35,159 nt of DNA from assembly GCA_949290475.1 (NCBI GenBank), contig CASESB010000032.1, forward strand, positions 1 to 35,159, in the 5' to 3' direction. The position numbers and the translations under genes are program-made. The notes under the pieces were generated by a model. It did no database searches, was not told the DNA's origin, and saw only the letters and a list, made by a program, of their open reading frames with translations. Position 1 is the stretch's first letter; each line of letters begins with the position of its first letter. This stretch comes from an uncultured Bacillota bacterium. Lineage in GTDB: Bacteria; Bacillota; Clostridia; Peptostreptococcales; Anaerovoracaceae. This document shows positions 1 to 7,445 of this stretch, piece after piece.

Positions 1-188
1 GCTGTTTTACCACCACCTGCCTCCACTCGGACTCACCAACCCGGGGGGGGGGGTGGTGTATAAAGCCAGCTCTCGCAGCCTAGTGATACAAAACGTAAGT
101 GCATAATAACAATGTCAGGACGAAAATACGTCCATCCTGCAAACGCGATTTTTCAATATAAATAAAATATTCTGAAAAAATACACATT
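1..188. other. Intergenic start of window, no gene recognised
   Basis: No open frame here has a ribosome binding site or a recognisable product. The stretch contains a run of 11 G at 43-53 flanked by CACCA and TGGTG, which could pair as a small hairpin. It also has a short GGACG/CGTCC hairpin at 118-133. The G11 tract may be a slippage site or an assembly artefact. The gene served by the terminator just downstream lies outside the window or is unrecognised. Confidence 0.5.
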
Positions 189-225
189 GAGCAGTGTCAG
201 TACAGTCTGACACTGCTCTTTTTTT
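189..225 (+). terminator. Rho-independent terminator
   Basis: A perfect 12-bp stem (GAGCAGTGTCAG / CTGACACTGCTC) with a 6-nt loop is followed directly by seven T. It would end a plus-strand transcript entering from the left and insulate the amidohydrolase operon from it. Confidence 0.9.
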
Positions 226-290
226 AATTTTTGAGAGTTGGTATGAGCAATAGGCGTAAGCGTTGAAATTCCAATGGTTATTTGGGGCGC

Positions 291-345
291 TTGTAAGTAT
301 GCACGGCATGGCATATTAATTGCTATTTCTATTAGTGTGCGCACA
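291..345 (+). promoter_or_regulatory. Candidate promoter and operator of the amidohydrolase operon
   Basis: TTGTAA (291-296), a 17-bp spacer and TATTAA (314-319) form a moderate sigma-A-like promoter. About 16 bp downstream lies a perfect 10-bp palindrome TGTGCGCACA (336-345), placed where a repressor would block initiation or early elongation. No regulator gene is adjacent. The promoter is a motif match only. Confidence 0.4.
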
Positions 346-369
346 ATATCAATGGTAAAGGAGGTTTAT

Positions 370-1902
370 ATGAAATACGATCTGGTTTTGAAAAACGGAA
401 ACATCATAACAATTGATGACTCCGAAAGCAGAGCAAACTGGGTGGCTGTCAAAGACGGTGTTATAGCAGCTCTGGGCAAAGGTGACTTTGACGGAGAGTG
501 TGCTGAAACGATCGACTTGAAAGGAGCTACCGTGTTACCGGGCTTATTCGATGCTCATGCTCATGTAATGCCGACAGGGTTCTTCCTTAACAGCGTAAAT
601 CTTACAGAGACTAAAACGATAGATGAAGTTTTAGCATTGATGAAGGATGCCTGTGAGAAAGCAGCAGCGGATGAATGGGTGTTTGGAGCGGGATTCATGT
701 CACAGAACTTAAAAGAAGGCAGATTCCCGGACAGATATGAGCTGGATGCTATATCCAATGGACATCCGATAATGATCGCGGCACAGACGTTACATGGAGT
801 TGCTCTCAATTCTGAAGCTATGAAGAGAGTAGAAATCCCGGACGTGGCTGATCTTGACCGAGATGCAAACGGAGAACTGATAGGAGTTTTGCGCTCTGAT
901 GATGCAGTATTTCCTGTTATGGGTCAAGCATTTGCGTTATTGCCTGACGATAAACTGTTTGAATTTGTTAAGGACTGCAGCAGCTACGCTGCATCCAAAG
1001 GCGTTACAACTATGGTTGGACTTATGGGTCAATTCGTCGATGGAGATAAAGATGTAGATCTTGTTATCAACCGTGGAGATGAACTGCCTATTAACATAGA
1101 AGTTTTTTATCAAACATGGGATCTGGAGAAAATCAAACCGTATGGGCTGAACAGGATAGGCGGTTGTTTGACATTGGACGGCGCTGGTTTTGAATACACT
1201 ATGGCTCTGGAAGAGCCTTATCCTGAAAGGCCTGAAAGAAGAGGTTTCCTGCTGCACACGGATGAAGAAATATATAAGCTGGTTTCAGAAGCACATGCGA
1301 ATGATATACAATGCGCATTTCATGCCTTGGGAACACGTGCAATAGACCAGTTATTATATGTTTTTAAACAGGTAATAGGAGAACAGGGCCCGAAGGATCT
1401 TCGCCATCGTGTAGAGCATTTTTCGTTACCTACGGATAAGCACATGGACATGCTGGCTGAAATGAATCTGATTGCCTCAATGCAGCCTTCCTTTACAGGA
1501 ATGTGGGGACAGCCGGAAGGCGGATATTATGAGCTGCTGTTCGGAAGAGAACGTGCAGATCGTATGGAAGTATTCCCTGAAATAATCAAAAGAGGCGGAA
1601 TCATATGTGGTGGTTCTGATTCTCCGGTATCTCTAACTGATCCGCTTTATGGCATTGCCTGCTGTATAAAAAATCCTGATCCGAGACGTAATGTATCTGT
1701 GACAGACGCTATAAAGATATTTACGTATAATGCAGCTTATTCTGTACATATTGAAGATCGTAAGGGCTCGTTAGAAGTTGGCAAAGACGCTGATTTCACA
1801 ATAATAGACAGAGATCCTTACGAATACGCATCGTCAGATGAAATATACGATATGAAAGCGCTGATGACGATCAAGGGCGGTAAAGTGGCTTACAAAGCAT
1901 AA
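370..1902 (+). CDS. Amidohydrolase family 3 protein (YtcJ-like)
   Basis: 510 aa, predicted cytosolic metal-dependent hydrolase of the amidohydrolase_3 group (YtcJ/NfdA-like), which cleaves C-N bonds of amides, formamides or related compounds. An N-terminal beta-sandwich segment (about 1-55) precedes the TIM-barrel. The HxH metal motif is H63/H65, followed by H318 (FHALGTRAID), H350 in RHRVEH and D417 in GGSDSP. The C-terminal GSLEVGKDADFTIID segment is typical of the family. The start at 370 is chosen because AAAGGAGG lies 5 bp upstream; the longer frame has no ribosome site. It is first in an apparent operon with an MFS transporter and a second amidohydrolase that aligns with identical numbering of metal residues. 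The substrate cannot be told from sequence. Base composition is A+T richer than the rest of the window. Confidence 0.88.
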   Translation: MKYDLVLKNGNIITIDDSESRANWVAVKDGVIAALGKGDFDGECAETIDLKGATVLPGLFDAHAHVMPTGFFLNSVNLTETKTIDEVLALMKDACEKAAADEWVFGAGFMSQNLKEGRFPDRYELDAISNGHPIMIAAQTLHGVALNSEAMKRVEIPDVADLDRDANGELIGVLRSDDAVFPVMGQAFALLPDDKLFEFVKDCSSYAASKGVTTMVGLMGQFVDGDKDVDLVINRGDELPINIEVFYQTWDLEKIKPYGLNRIGGCLTLDGAGFEYTMALEEPYPERPERRGFLLHTDEEIYKLVSEAHANDIQCAFHALGTRAIDQLLYVFKQVIGEQGPKDLRHRVEHFSLPTDKHMDMLAEMNLIASMQPSFTGMWGQPEGGYYELLFGRERADRMEVFPEIIKRGGIICGGSDSPVSLTDPLYGIACCIKNPDPRRNVSVTDAIKIFTYNAAYSVHIEDRKGSLEVGKDADFTIIDRDPYEYASSDEIYDMKALMTIKGGKVAYKA

Positions 1903-1931
1903 TCAGAGAGGTATTAAGAAAGGAGCTGAAG

Positions 1932-3215
1932 ATGAAAGAAAGTAAGATATTTGACGCTAATGGAAAAGTCTATTTTGGCTGGTGGACCACACTGGCAGGA
2001 TTCATTCTTATTGTATTTGGATATTCATGTATAGTGTCGATAACAGGTGTATTTTTCTTACCAGTTACGGAAGACCTTGGATTTACGATAGGCCAATACT
2101 CAATATATGTAACGATACAATGCCTGGCAAGTATATTGGCTCTGTTTATCTTCCAGAACAAGATGATTAAGACAGCGATAAGGAAGATAATGATCTTCGG
2201 AGCAATTTGCGGAGCAGTATCGTTCTTCGGATTTGCTGCAGCCAGCGAGCTTTGGCAGTTCTATGTATTGTCAATCCCAATGGGCTTCTGCTTCTCGCTG
2301 TTAACGAGTACGCCATGTACTGTAATAATAAGTAATTGGTTCGGAATGAAATTAAGAGGCGTAGCTCTTGGAATACTGTTTTCGCCGCTCGGAGCAATGA
2401 TAATGTCATGGCTCATGAATATAATAGTTCAGAGCATGGGGTGGAGAGTTGGATATCTCATAATAGGACTTTGTCTCGTAGTTATCTGTATACCATGCGT
2501 TCTCGTATTCATGAAGTGGTCGCCTGAAGATAAGGGTTTGGTTCGTAAAGGTGATGTTGAAGAAGTTAAAACCGGTGACGAGGTTGTTCTGGGAGCAACA
2601 TTCAAAAGAGCTATTAAGAGACCGTCAACATGGATTGTTTTGCTGTCAGCCACTTCCATAACTATAGCATCGGGAACTCTGCTCAGCCACACGATGCCGT
2701 TCCTCGAGCTCAGTGGACTGCCGAATTCCATATCATCGTCCGTTTTCTCCCTCATGTTTGGAGCACTGACTATTGGTCAGATTGTTGTTGGAGCATATTG
2801 TGATAGGTTTAATTTAAGAGGCGGAGCTGTAGTTGTATCCATAATATTCGGTATAGCTTTCCTGGCAACGATTATGATACCGACTTACTCATGGATGGTA
2901 ATAATACTCATACTGGGATATGGTTTCGGATGCCCGGCAGTAAATGTTATTTCGCCACTGGTAATGAATTATATGTTCGGTGAAAAAGAAATAGGTAAAT
3001 TCATATCGTACCTTAACATATTCATTGCTTTAGGAGTTGCCTTTGGATCATCGATAGTGGGAATAATATATGATCTTACGGGATCTTATACTCCGGCATT
3101 CCTGCTCATGGCTGCATTCCTGTTTATTTCAGCAATACTCAGATTCATATTCTGTTCGGATAGCTTCTTCTATAAGAACAGAATCAAGGAAGACGAGCTC
3201 AAGGAGCAGCTGTAA
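1932..3215 (+). CDS. MFS transporter, possible oxalate/formate antiporter-like
   Basis: 427 aa integral membrane protein with about 12 hydrophobic segments and a basic/acidic central loop near residues 195-215, the usual 6+6 major facilitator layout. The N-terminal part (YFGWWTTLAGFILIVFGYS, then FFLPVTEDLGF) resembles OFA and monocarboxylate-type MFS carriers. AAAGGAG lies just upstream of ATG 1932, 29 bp after the first amidohydrolase stop. Its position between two paralogous amidohydrolases argues that it imports their substrate or exports a product carboxylate. The substrate is not deducible. A+T-rich like its neighbours. Confidence 0.85.
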   Translation: MKESKIFDANGKVYFGWWTTLAGFILIVFGYSCIVSITGVFFLPVTEDLGFTIGQYSIYVTIQCLASILALFIFQNKMIKTAIRKIMIFGAICGAVSFFGFAAASELWQFYVLSIPMGFCFSLLTSTPCTVIISNWFGMKLRGVALGILFSPLGAMIMSWLMNIIVQSMGWRVGYLIIGLCLVVICIPCVLVFMKWSPEDKGLVRKGDVEEVKTGDEVVLGATFKRAIKRPSTWIVLLSATSITIASGTLLSHTMPFLELSGLPNSISSSVFSLMFGALTIGQIVVGAYCDRFNLRGGAVVVSIIFGIAFLATIMIPTYSWMVIILILGYGFGCPAVNVISPLVMNYMFGEKEIGKFISYLNIFIALGVAFGSSIVGIIYDLTGSYTPAFLLMAAFLFISAILRFIFCSDSFFYKNRIKEDELKEQL

Positions 3216-3231
3216 ATCTGTTGTAAGATTG

Positions 3232-3265
3232 TATAATCGTGCCGGCGCTCATTGAGCCCGGCACG
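3232..3265 (+). promoter_or_regulatory. Intercistronic TATAAT and stem-loop
   Basis: A perfect TATAAT (3232-3237) lies between the MFS gene and the second amidohydrolase. An 8-bp stem CGTGCCGG/CCGGCACG (3238-3245/3258-3265) follows, with an inner GCTC-ATT-GAGC helix. No T-run follows, so this is not a classical terminator. It could be an internal promoter with a structured leader, or an mRNA-stabilising hairpin. No good -35 is seen 17 bp upstream. Confidence 0.35.
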
Positions 3266-3290
3266 AAAATTATACCGGGAGGTGAACAAA

Positions 3291-4829
3291 ATGAAATATG
3301 ATATGCTGATAAAAAACGGCAATGTGATATCCATGGATAAGGAACTTAATAAATACAATTGGATTGCCGTAAAGGATGGAAGAATCGTTCAGGTTGGTAA
3401 TGGCGATACGGACGCTGAAGCTGATCAGGTGATAGATGCAAAAGGGAACACGGTATTACCGGGTTTAACTGACTGTCATGTGCATGTTTTGAATGCAGGA
3501 ATAAATTTGAACGGCGTTGATCTTCAGAATTGTGGTACGATTGCAGATGTCCTTGCAGCTTTGAAGGAGCGATGTGAAAAAGAAAAAGGTGACGGATGGG
3601 TATACGGCGTTAATTATGTTCCGCAGAATATTAAAGAGAATCGTTATCCTGACAGATGGGAGCTTGACGAGATTTGCAATGGGCATAAGATTGTGATATT
3701 TGCAGCGACATTGCACGGCTGTTCTGTAAACTCAGCGGGTGTTGAAATTGCTAATGTTCCCGATGATTATCCCGGTGTTGAAAAAAAGGATGGTACAGCA
3801 AACGGCATGTACCTATCTGATGAATCATCATTCCTTGCAACCGCTAATATATTAGGCTCGCTTACGGACGATGAGCTTTGGAAATTCATAAATGATTGTG
3901 CTGATTATGCGGCTTCAAAGGGAGCAACGTCTATACATGGGCTTTTCGGACAATTTGTTGACGGTGATAGGGATATTGACCTTATATTGGACAGGGGAGA
4001 TTCATTGCCTATAGATATGACGGTGTTTTATCAGACTTGGGATGTACAGAAGGCTCTCGACAGAGGATTGCCAAGAGTTGGCGGGTGCCTGACGCTTGAC
4101 GGCGCTTTGTTCGAGTATACGATGGCTAATTTTGAGCCTTTTGTTACAGCTCCGGCTCTGAGAGGGGTTTTGTATCATAATGACGAAGAAGTATACAGAG
4201 TTGTTTCTGATGCACATAAAGCAGGAATACAATGTACGCTTCATGCGGTAGGGGAGCGTGCTATAGATCAGCTGATTTATACGTACCATAGAGTTATAAC
4301 AGAGCAGGGGAAAAAGGATTTGAGACACAGGATAGAACATTTTTGCCTTCCGACCGATGATCAGATACGCATGGCAAAGGATCTGGGCTTGATACTTTCG
4401 ATGCAGCCGGGATTCACGTATCTGTGGGATAAAAAAGAGGGCGGTGAATTTGAAATGATTCTGGGCAGAGAACGTGCAAACCGCTGGGATCCGTTTAACA
4501 GGATAATAGATGCCGGAATAACGGTCTGCGGAGGTTCGGATTGCCCGGTTACGGCTATAGAGCCGCTTGTTGATATCGCGCATTGTGTGAATGGAGATAA
4601 TCCTGTAAGGAATATCTCGGTTACAGACGCGATAAAAATGTATACGGTAAACGCTGCATATGCTGAAGCGGCGGAAAATGACAAGGGAAGTATCGAAACA
4701 GGGAAGTTTGCAGATATAACTATAGTAGACAGGGATCCTTATGAGTGCGCAGCAAGCAAAGATATTTATGACATGAAAGTGTTGTACACGATTAAGAAAG
4801 GGAAAATAATTTATAATAATAACGATTGA
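3291..4829 (+). CDS. Amidohydrolase family 3 protein, paralogue of the gene at 370
   Basis: 512 aa predicted metal-dependent amidohydrolase. Key residues fall at the same numbers as in the upstream paralogue: HxH at H63/H65 (TDCHVHV), TLHAVGERAID for the barrel histidine, RHRIEHF, and D417 in GGSDCPV. The C-terminal GSIETGKFADITIVD strand matches the family. The start at 3291 has GGGAGGTG 6 bp upstream; the 13-residue in-frame extension lacks a ribosome site. Separate retention of two diverged copies around one transporter suggests either successive steps on one compound or two related substrates. It is the most A+T-rich coding part of the window: positions 3301-3360 have 17 G+C of 60. Confidence 0.88.
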   Translation: MKYDMLIKNGNVISMDKELNKYNWIAVKDGRIVQVGNGDTDAEADQVIDAKGNTVLPGLTDCHVHVLNAGINLNGVDLQNCGTIADVLAALKERCEKEKGDGWVYGVNYVPQNIKENRYPDRWELDEICNGHKIVIFAATLHGCSVNSAGVEIANVPDDYPGVEKKDGTANGMYLSDESSFLATANILGSLTDDELWKFINDCADYAASKGATSIHGLFGQFVDGDRDIDLILDRGDSLPIDMTVFYQTWDVQKALDRGLPRVGGCLTLDGALFEYTMANFEPFVTAPALRGVLYHNDEEVYRVVSDAHKAGIQCTLHAVGERAIDQLIYTYHRVITEQGKKDLRHRIEHFCLPTDDQIRMAKDLGLILSMQPGFTYLWDKKEGGEFEMILGRERANRWDPFNRIIDAGITVCGGSDCPVTAIEPLVDIAHCVNGDNPVRNISVTDAIKMYTVNAAYAEAAENDKGSIETGKFADITIVDRDPYECAASKDIYDMKVLYTIKKGKIIYNNND

Positions 4830-4854
4830 CAAAAAAATTGTTGCTAAAGCAACA
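4830..4854 (-). terminator. Possible minus-strand terminator
   Basis: Read on the minus strand, TGTTGC-TTTA-GCAACA forms a 6-bp stem followed by AA and seven T. No minus-strand gene ends here, so it may act on antisense transcription or be fortuitous. On the plus strand the same hairpin has no T-run. Confidence 0.3.
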
Positions 4855-4861
4855 TACTAAA

Positions 4862-4890
4862 TTGCCTCTCTGTGATATATTGACTAATAT
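4862..4890 (+). promoter_or_regulatory. Promoter of mop
   Basis: TTGCCT (4862-4867), exactly 17 bp, then TAATAT (4885-4890), 31 bp before the mop start codon. The spacing is ideal and each hexamer matches 4-5 of 6 consensus positions. Confidence 0.6.
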
Positions 4891-4921
4891 AGGATAGATA
4901 AATCACAAAGGAGGCGGTAAC

Positions 4922-5131
4922 ATGAGACTAAGCGCAAGAAATCAGCTCAAGGGAACTATTACGGAAATACAGAAAGGGGCCGTTAACGGTATCGTGAAGA
5001 TCGATATCGGCGGCGGCAACGTCATAAGCTCGACGATATCCATGGCGGCTATCGAGGAGCTGGGCCTTGAAGTCGGTAAGGAAGCTTACGCGGTGATCAA
5101 GGCGACGTCCGTGATGGTGGCAGTAGATTGA
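4922..5131 (+). CDS. mop: Molybdenum-pterin/molybdate-binding Mop protein (TOBE domain)
   Basis: 69 aa, one complete TOBE/Mop domain of the molbindin type: MRLSARNQLKGTI, then GAVNGIVKIDIGGGNVISSTI, then LGLEVGKEAYAVIKATSVMV. Proteins of this family assemble into hexamers that bind molybdate or tungstate and act as storage or buffering proteins. AAAGGAGGC precedes ATG 4922. It is transcribed alone, with its own promoter and a strong terminator. No molybdate ABC transporter, molybdenum cofactor gene or recognisable molybdoenzyme is in the window, so its client is unknown. Composition shifts here to the G+C-richer style of the rest. Confidence 0.9.
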   Translation: MRLSARNQLKGTITEIQKGAVNGIVKIDIGGGNVISSTISMAAIEELGLEVGKEAYAVIKATSVMVAVD

Positions 5132-5149
5132 GACCTGAAAGGATCCGGG

Positions 5150-5187
5150 ACGGCCTGTCGTATCAGATGATGCGGCAGGCCGTTTTG
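5150..5187 (+). terminator. Terminator of mop
   Basis: An 11-bp stem ACGGCCTGTCG / CGGCAGGCCGT, with one G-U pair and a 12-nt loop, runs into TTTT (5183-5186). It lies 18 bp after the mop stop codon. Confidence 0.8.
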
Positions 5188-5204
5188 CATCTATGGGGCA
5201 GAAG

Positions 5205-5466
5205 GAGTTGTTAAAAATAATCAGTAAGATTGAAATTTTAACAATTATCGGCTCTGTAGACGTTCTGAGCGAGGGGCAGTTGATAATATATGATGATATC
5301 AAATTGTTTTTAACACTAATCTGGCGCTGACAGAGCTGAAACTTGTTAATATCACAAGTAAAACGAGAAATATTAGCAAACGGACTCTGCTGCGAAGCCA
5401 CAAAAGCCGTTATTTTGTTAAAAATCGCAGTAGATCAGAGAATATTAACAAGTGGGCATGCAAGCA
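5205..5466 (+). repeat. Spaced inverted half-site array, copy A
   Basis: This ~262-bp A+T-rich non-coding element has a diverged inverted copy at 16716-16981. It carries eight half-sites alternating TTGTTAA and TTAACAA (one or two mismatches in some), starting at 5208, 5238, 5280, 5310, 5343, 5373, 5415 and 5445. Each TTGTTAA/TTAACAA pair is 30 bp start to start (23 bp between). Successive intervals are 30-42-30-33-30-42-30, so the whole array is mirror-symmetric about 5329-5330. Three G+C-rich blocks separate the four pairs. Unit 1 could form a 9-bp stem TTGTTAAAA/TTTTAACAA. No ORF here has coding character. Function is unknown; candidates are a multi-site protein-binding region, a structured RNA or a mobile non-autonomous element. 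Confidence 0.8.
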
Positions 5467-5538
5467 GGTATATGAGATCCATGATCGGGGAGGTAAGATT
5501 ATACGGAGCGAATTTCATAAACCCGAAGAATGCTCTGG

Positions 5539-5567
5539 TTGCAAAAAACCACGATTGCGGATATTAT
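5539..5567 (+). promoter_or_regulatory. Candidate promoter of the MBL-metallophosphoesterase-CoADR operon
   Basis: TTGCAA (5539-5544), 17 bp, TATTAT (5562-5567). The leader to the first gene would be about 120 nt and is G+C rich, with a 10-bp palindrome GCGTATACGC at 5640-5649. The rest of 5467-5692 holds nothing else recognised. Confidence 0.45.
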
Positions 5568-5692
5568 ATATGAAGTATGTGCCTGAGACGGGGTTATGAA
5601 TGTGCGGGCTCGGGCAGGGATGCGCGTCCGGCGACGGGTGCGTATACGCGCAGAAAAGCGGGTGCGCGAATCTGGATATACGGGGAGGAAAC

Positions 5693-6691
5693 ATGGTAAC
5701 GAAGGTAGCTGAAAATATATACAGTAAGGTGGTGCCGCTGCCGAACAATCCGCTGCGTGAGATAAACGCTTACATAATAACGAGCGGCGACAGGACGGAG
5801 GGCAATCTGCTGATAGATACGGGCTTTAACAGACCGGAATGCGAGGAGGCTCTGCGCAGCGCGTTCGATGAGCTGGGCATCGAGAAGACCGACGTGTTCA
5901 TCACGCATCTTCATTCTGATCACTGCGGACTGGTGCCGAAGTTTGCGAAGGAGGAGAGCATCATCTATTCGGGAGAGACTGACGGCGAGCTGATGAATTT
6001 TGAGGCCGGCAATCTCTACTGGCGCATACTCGACGACATGTTTCTGAAGTTCGGATTCCCGAAGGCCGAATTCGGCAGGAACACCGATATACATCCGGGC
6101 AGGAAGTATGTGCACGATTCCAAGATAAACTTCACGTACGTGGACGAAGGCGACGTGCTGGAATACGGCGGCTACAGGCTGAGGGCGATAGAGACGCCGG
6201 GCCACACGCCGGGCCACATGTGTCTTTACGATGATGAAAAGAAGATGCTTTTCTGCGGCGATCACATCTTAGGCACGATAACGCCGAACATCACCATCGA
6301 GCTTGCCGCTGACAATCCGCTGAAGGATTACCTCGACAGCCTGGCGAAGGTGGAAAAGCTGGACGTCGAGCTTCTGCTGACGGCGCACGGAACGCCCGTG
6401 GATAATATGTACGACCGTATAAAGGAGCTGTATAGGCATCACGAGGACAGACTTGCGGAGGCCGAGCAGATACTGGGCGATAAGTGGAAGACGCCGTATG
6501 AGGTGGCGCGTGACATGACATGGGAGATCGAGTGCCGCAACTGGGATGAATTCCCAGCTCCGCAGAAGTGGTTCGCCACGGGAGAGGCGATATCGCATCT
6601 GCAGTACATGTATTTTGAGGGCAGGATAGACAGAGACGAGATAGACGGCATATATCACTATCACAGGCTTGACGGCTGCGACGGGCGATAG
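5693..6691 (+). CDS. Metallo-beta-lactamase fold hydrolase
   Basis: 332 aa cytosolic MBL-fold protein. The binuclear zinc motif is H72-x-H74-x-D76-H77 (THLHSDHCG), followed by ETPGHTPGHMCLY and FCGDHILG, supplying the second histidine and the bridging aspartate. About 90 residues follow the MBL core and look like a helical C-terminal domain, as in glyoxalase-II-like and hydroxyacylglutathione-hydrolase-like enzymes of Firmicutes. Substrate unknown; a thioester or lactone is plausible for this fold. The start at 5693 has GGGGAGG 6 bp upstream; the 31-residue Cys-rich upstream extension of the frame has no ribosome site and is left out. It is first in an operon with a phosphoesterase and CoA-disulfide reductase. 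Confidence 0.85.
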   Translation: MVTKVAENIYSKVVPLPNNPLREINAYIITSGDRTEGNLLIDTGFNRPECEEALRSAFDELGIEKTDVFITHLHSDHCGLVPKFAKEESIIYSGETDGELMNFEAGNLYWRILDDMFLKFGFPKAEFGRNTDIHPGRKYVHDSKINFTYVDEGDVLEYGGYRLRAIETPGHTPGHMCLYDDEKKMLFCGDHILGTITPNITIELAADNPLKDYLDSLAKVEKLDVELLLTAHGTPVDNMYDRIKELYRHHEDRLAEAEQILGDKWKTPYEVARDMTWEIECRNWDEFPAPQKWFATGEAISHLQYMYFEGRIDRDEIDGIYHYHRLDGCDGR

Positions 6692-6711
6692 ATGTATATA
6701 AGGAAGAAAGA

Positions 6712-7428
6712 ATGACAGGAAGAATTTTTATTACGGGAGACATGCACGGATCGTTCATTCCCTTTTTCGGACTGCACGAAAAAGGGGAGATGAATGAGGA
6801 AGATGTGCTCATAATAGCGGGCGATGCGGGATACGTCTGGGACAGCGATTATATTTACAAGGCGGAGACGCTGGCGCAGCTGTTTCCGGGAACCGTGGCC
6901 TTCATAGACGGCAACCATGAGAACCACGCGATCCTCAACGCCATGGAAACTGTCGTATGGAACGGCGGTAAAGCTCACATGGTGGGCGAGCGCGTGATGC
7001 ACCTGATGCGAGGCGAGCTGTACAGCGTATGCGGGTGCAATATATTCACCTTTGGCGGCGCGCGCTCGAGCGACAAGGACAGGCGCACAGAGGGCGAGAG
7101 CTGGTGGAAGGAAGAGGAACCGTCGGAGGCCGAGACGGAATACGGCAGTAAGATGCTGATGGACAACCTAAATGAGATAGATTACGTCATCACACATGAG
7201 AGCCCGCTTTTTGCACGGAAATTCTTTGCGCGGGCCAAGGAGATAGATGCGGATTATCGTCTGCCGGACATACTGGACGGCTGGTATGAGATGATATCCG
7301 ACGGCCGGAGATTTCAAAGGTGGTATTTCGGCCACATGCACGAGGACAGACTGATAACTCCCAAGCTGAGATGCGTCCATAACGACATACTCAGGATCGG
7401 GGAGGATACGCCGGTAAAGTGGGCGTAA
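6712..7428 (+). CDS. Metallophosphoesterase (calcineurin-like)
   Basis: 238 aa predicted dinuclear-metal phosphoesterase. All family blocks appear in order: GDMHG (D10, H12), GDAG, GNHEN, THES and FGHMHEDR. The overall form resembles small bacterial calcineurin-like enzymes related to ApaH and YfcE. It starts at ATG 6712 with GGAAGAAAG upstream, 20 bp after the MBL gene. The stop lies 17 bp before the CoA-disulfide reductase start, so the three are probably co-transcribed. Substrate is not evident. Confidence 0.85.
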   Translation: MTGRIFITGDMHGSFIPFFGLHEKGEMNEEDVLIIAGDAGYVWDSDYIYKAETLAQLFPGTVAFIDGNHENHAILNAMETVVWNGGKAHMVGERVMHLMRGELYSVCGCNIFTFGGARSSDKDRRTEGESWWKEEEPSEAETEYGSKMLMDNLNEIDYVITHESPLFARKFFARAKEIDADYRLPDILDGWYEMISDGRRFQRWYFGHMHEDRLITPKLRCVHNDILRIGEDTPVKWA

Positions 7429-7445
7429 GGAAACGGAGGAAGCAT

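Noticed and set aside
5208..5244. Rex redox-repressor operators (TTGTTAA...TTAACAA)
   Set aside because: Rex operators have the two half-sites a few bases apart; here every pair is separated by 23 bp.
5205..5466. CRISPR array
   Set aside because: The repeats are short alternating half-sites in mirror-symmetric spacing, the interiors are shared between copies A and B, and no cas genes are present.
5600..5692. Cys-rich N-terminal extension of the MBL protein
   Set aside because: The upstream ATG has no ribosome site, the extra 31 residues are not MBL-like, and ATG 5693 has GGGGAGG at good distance.
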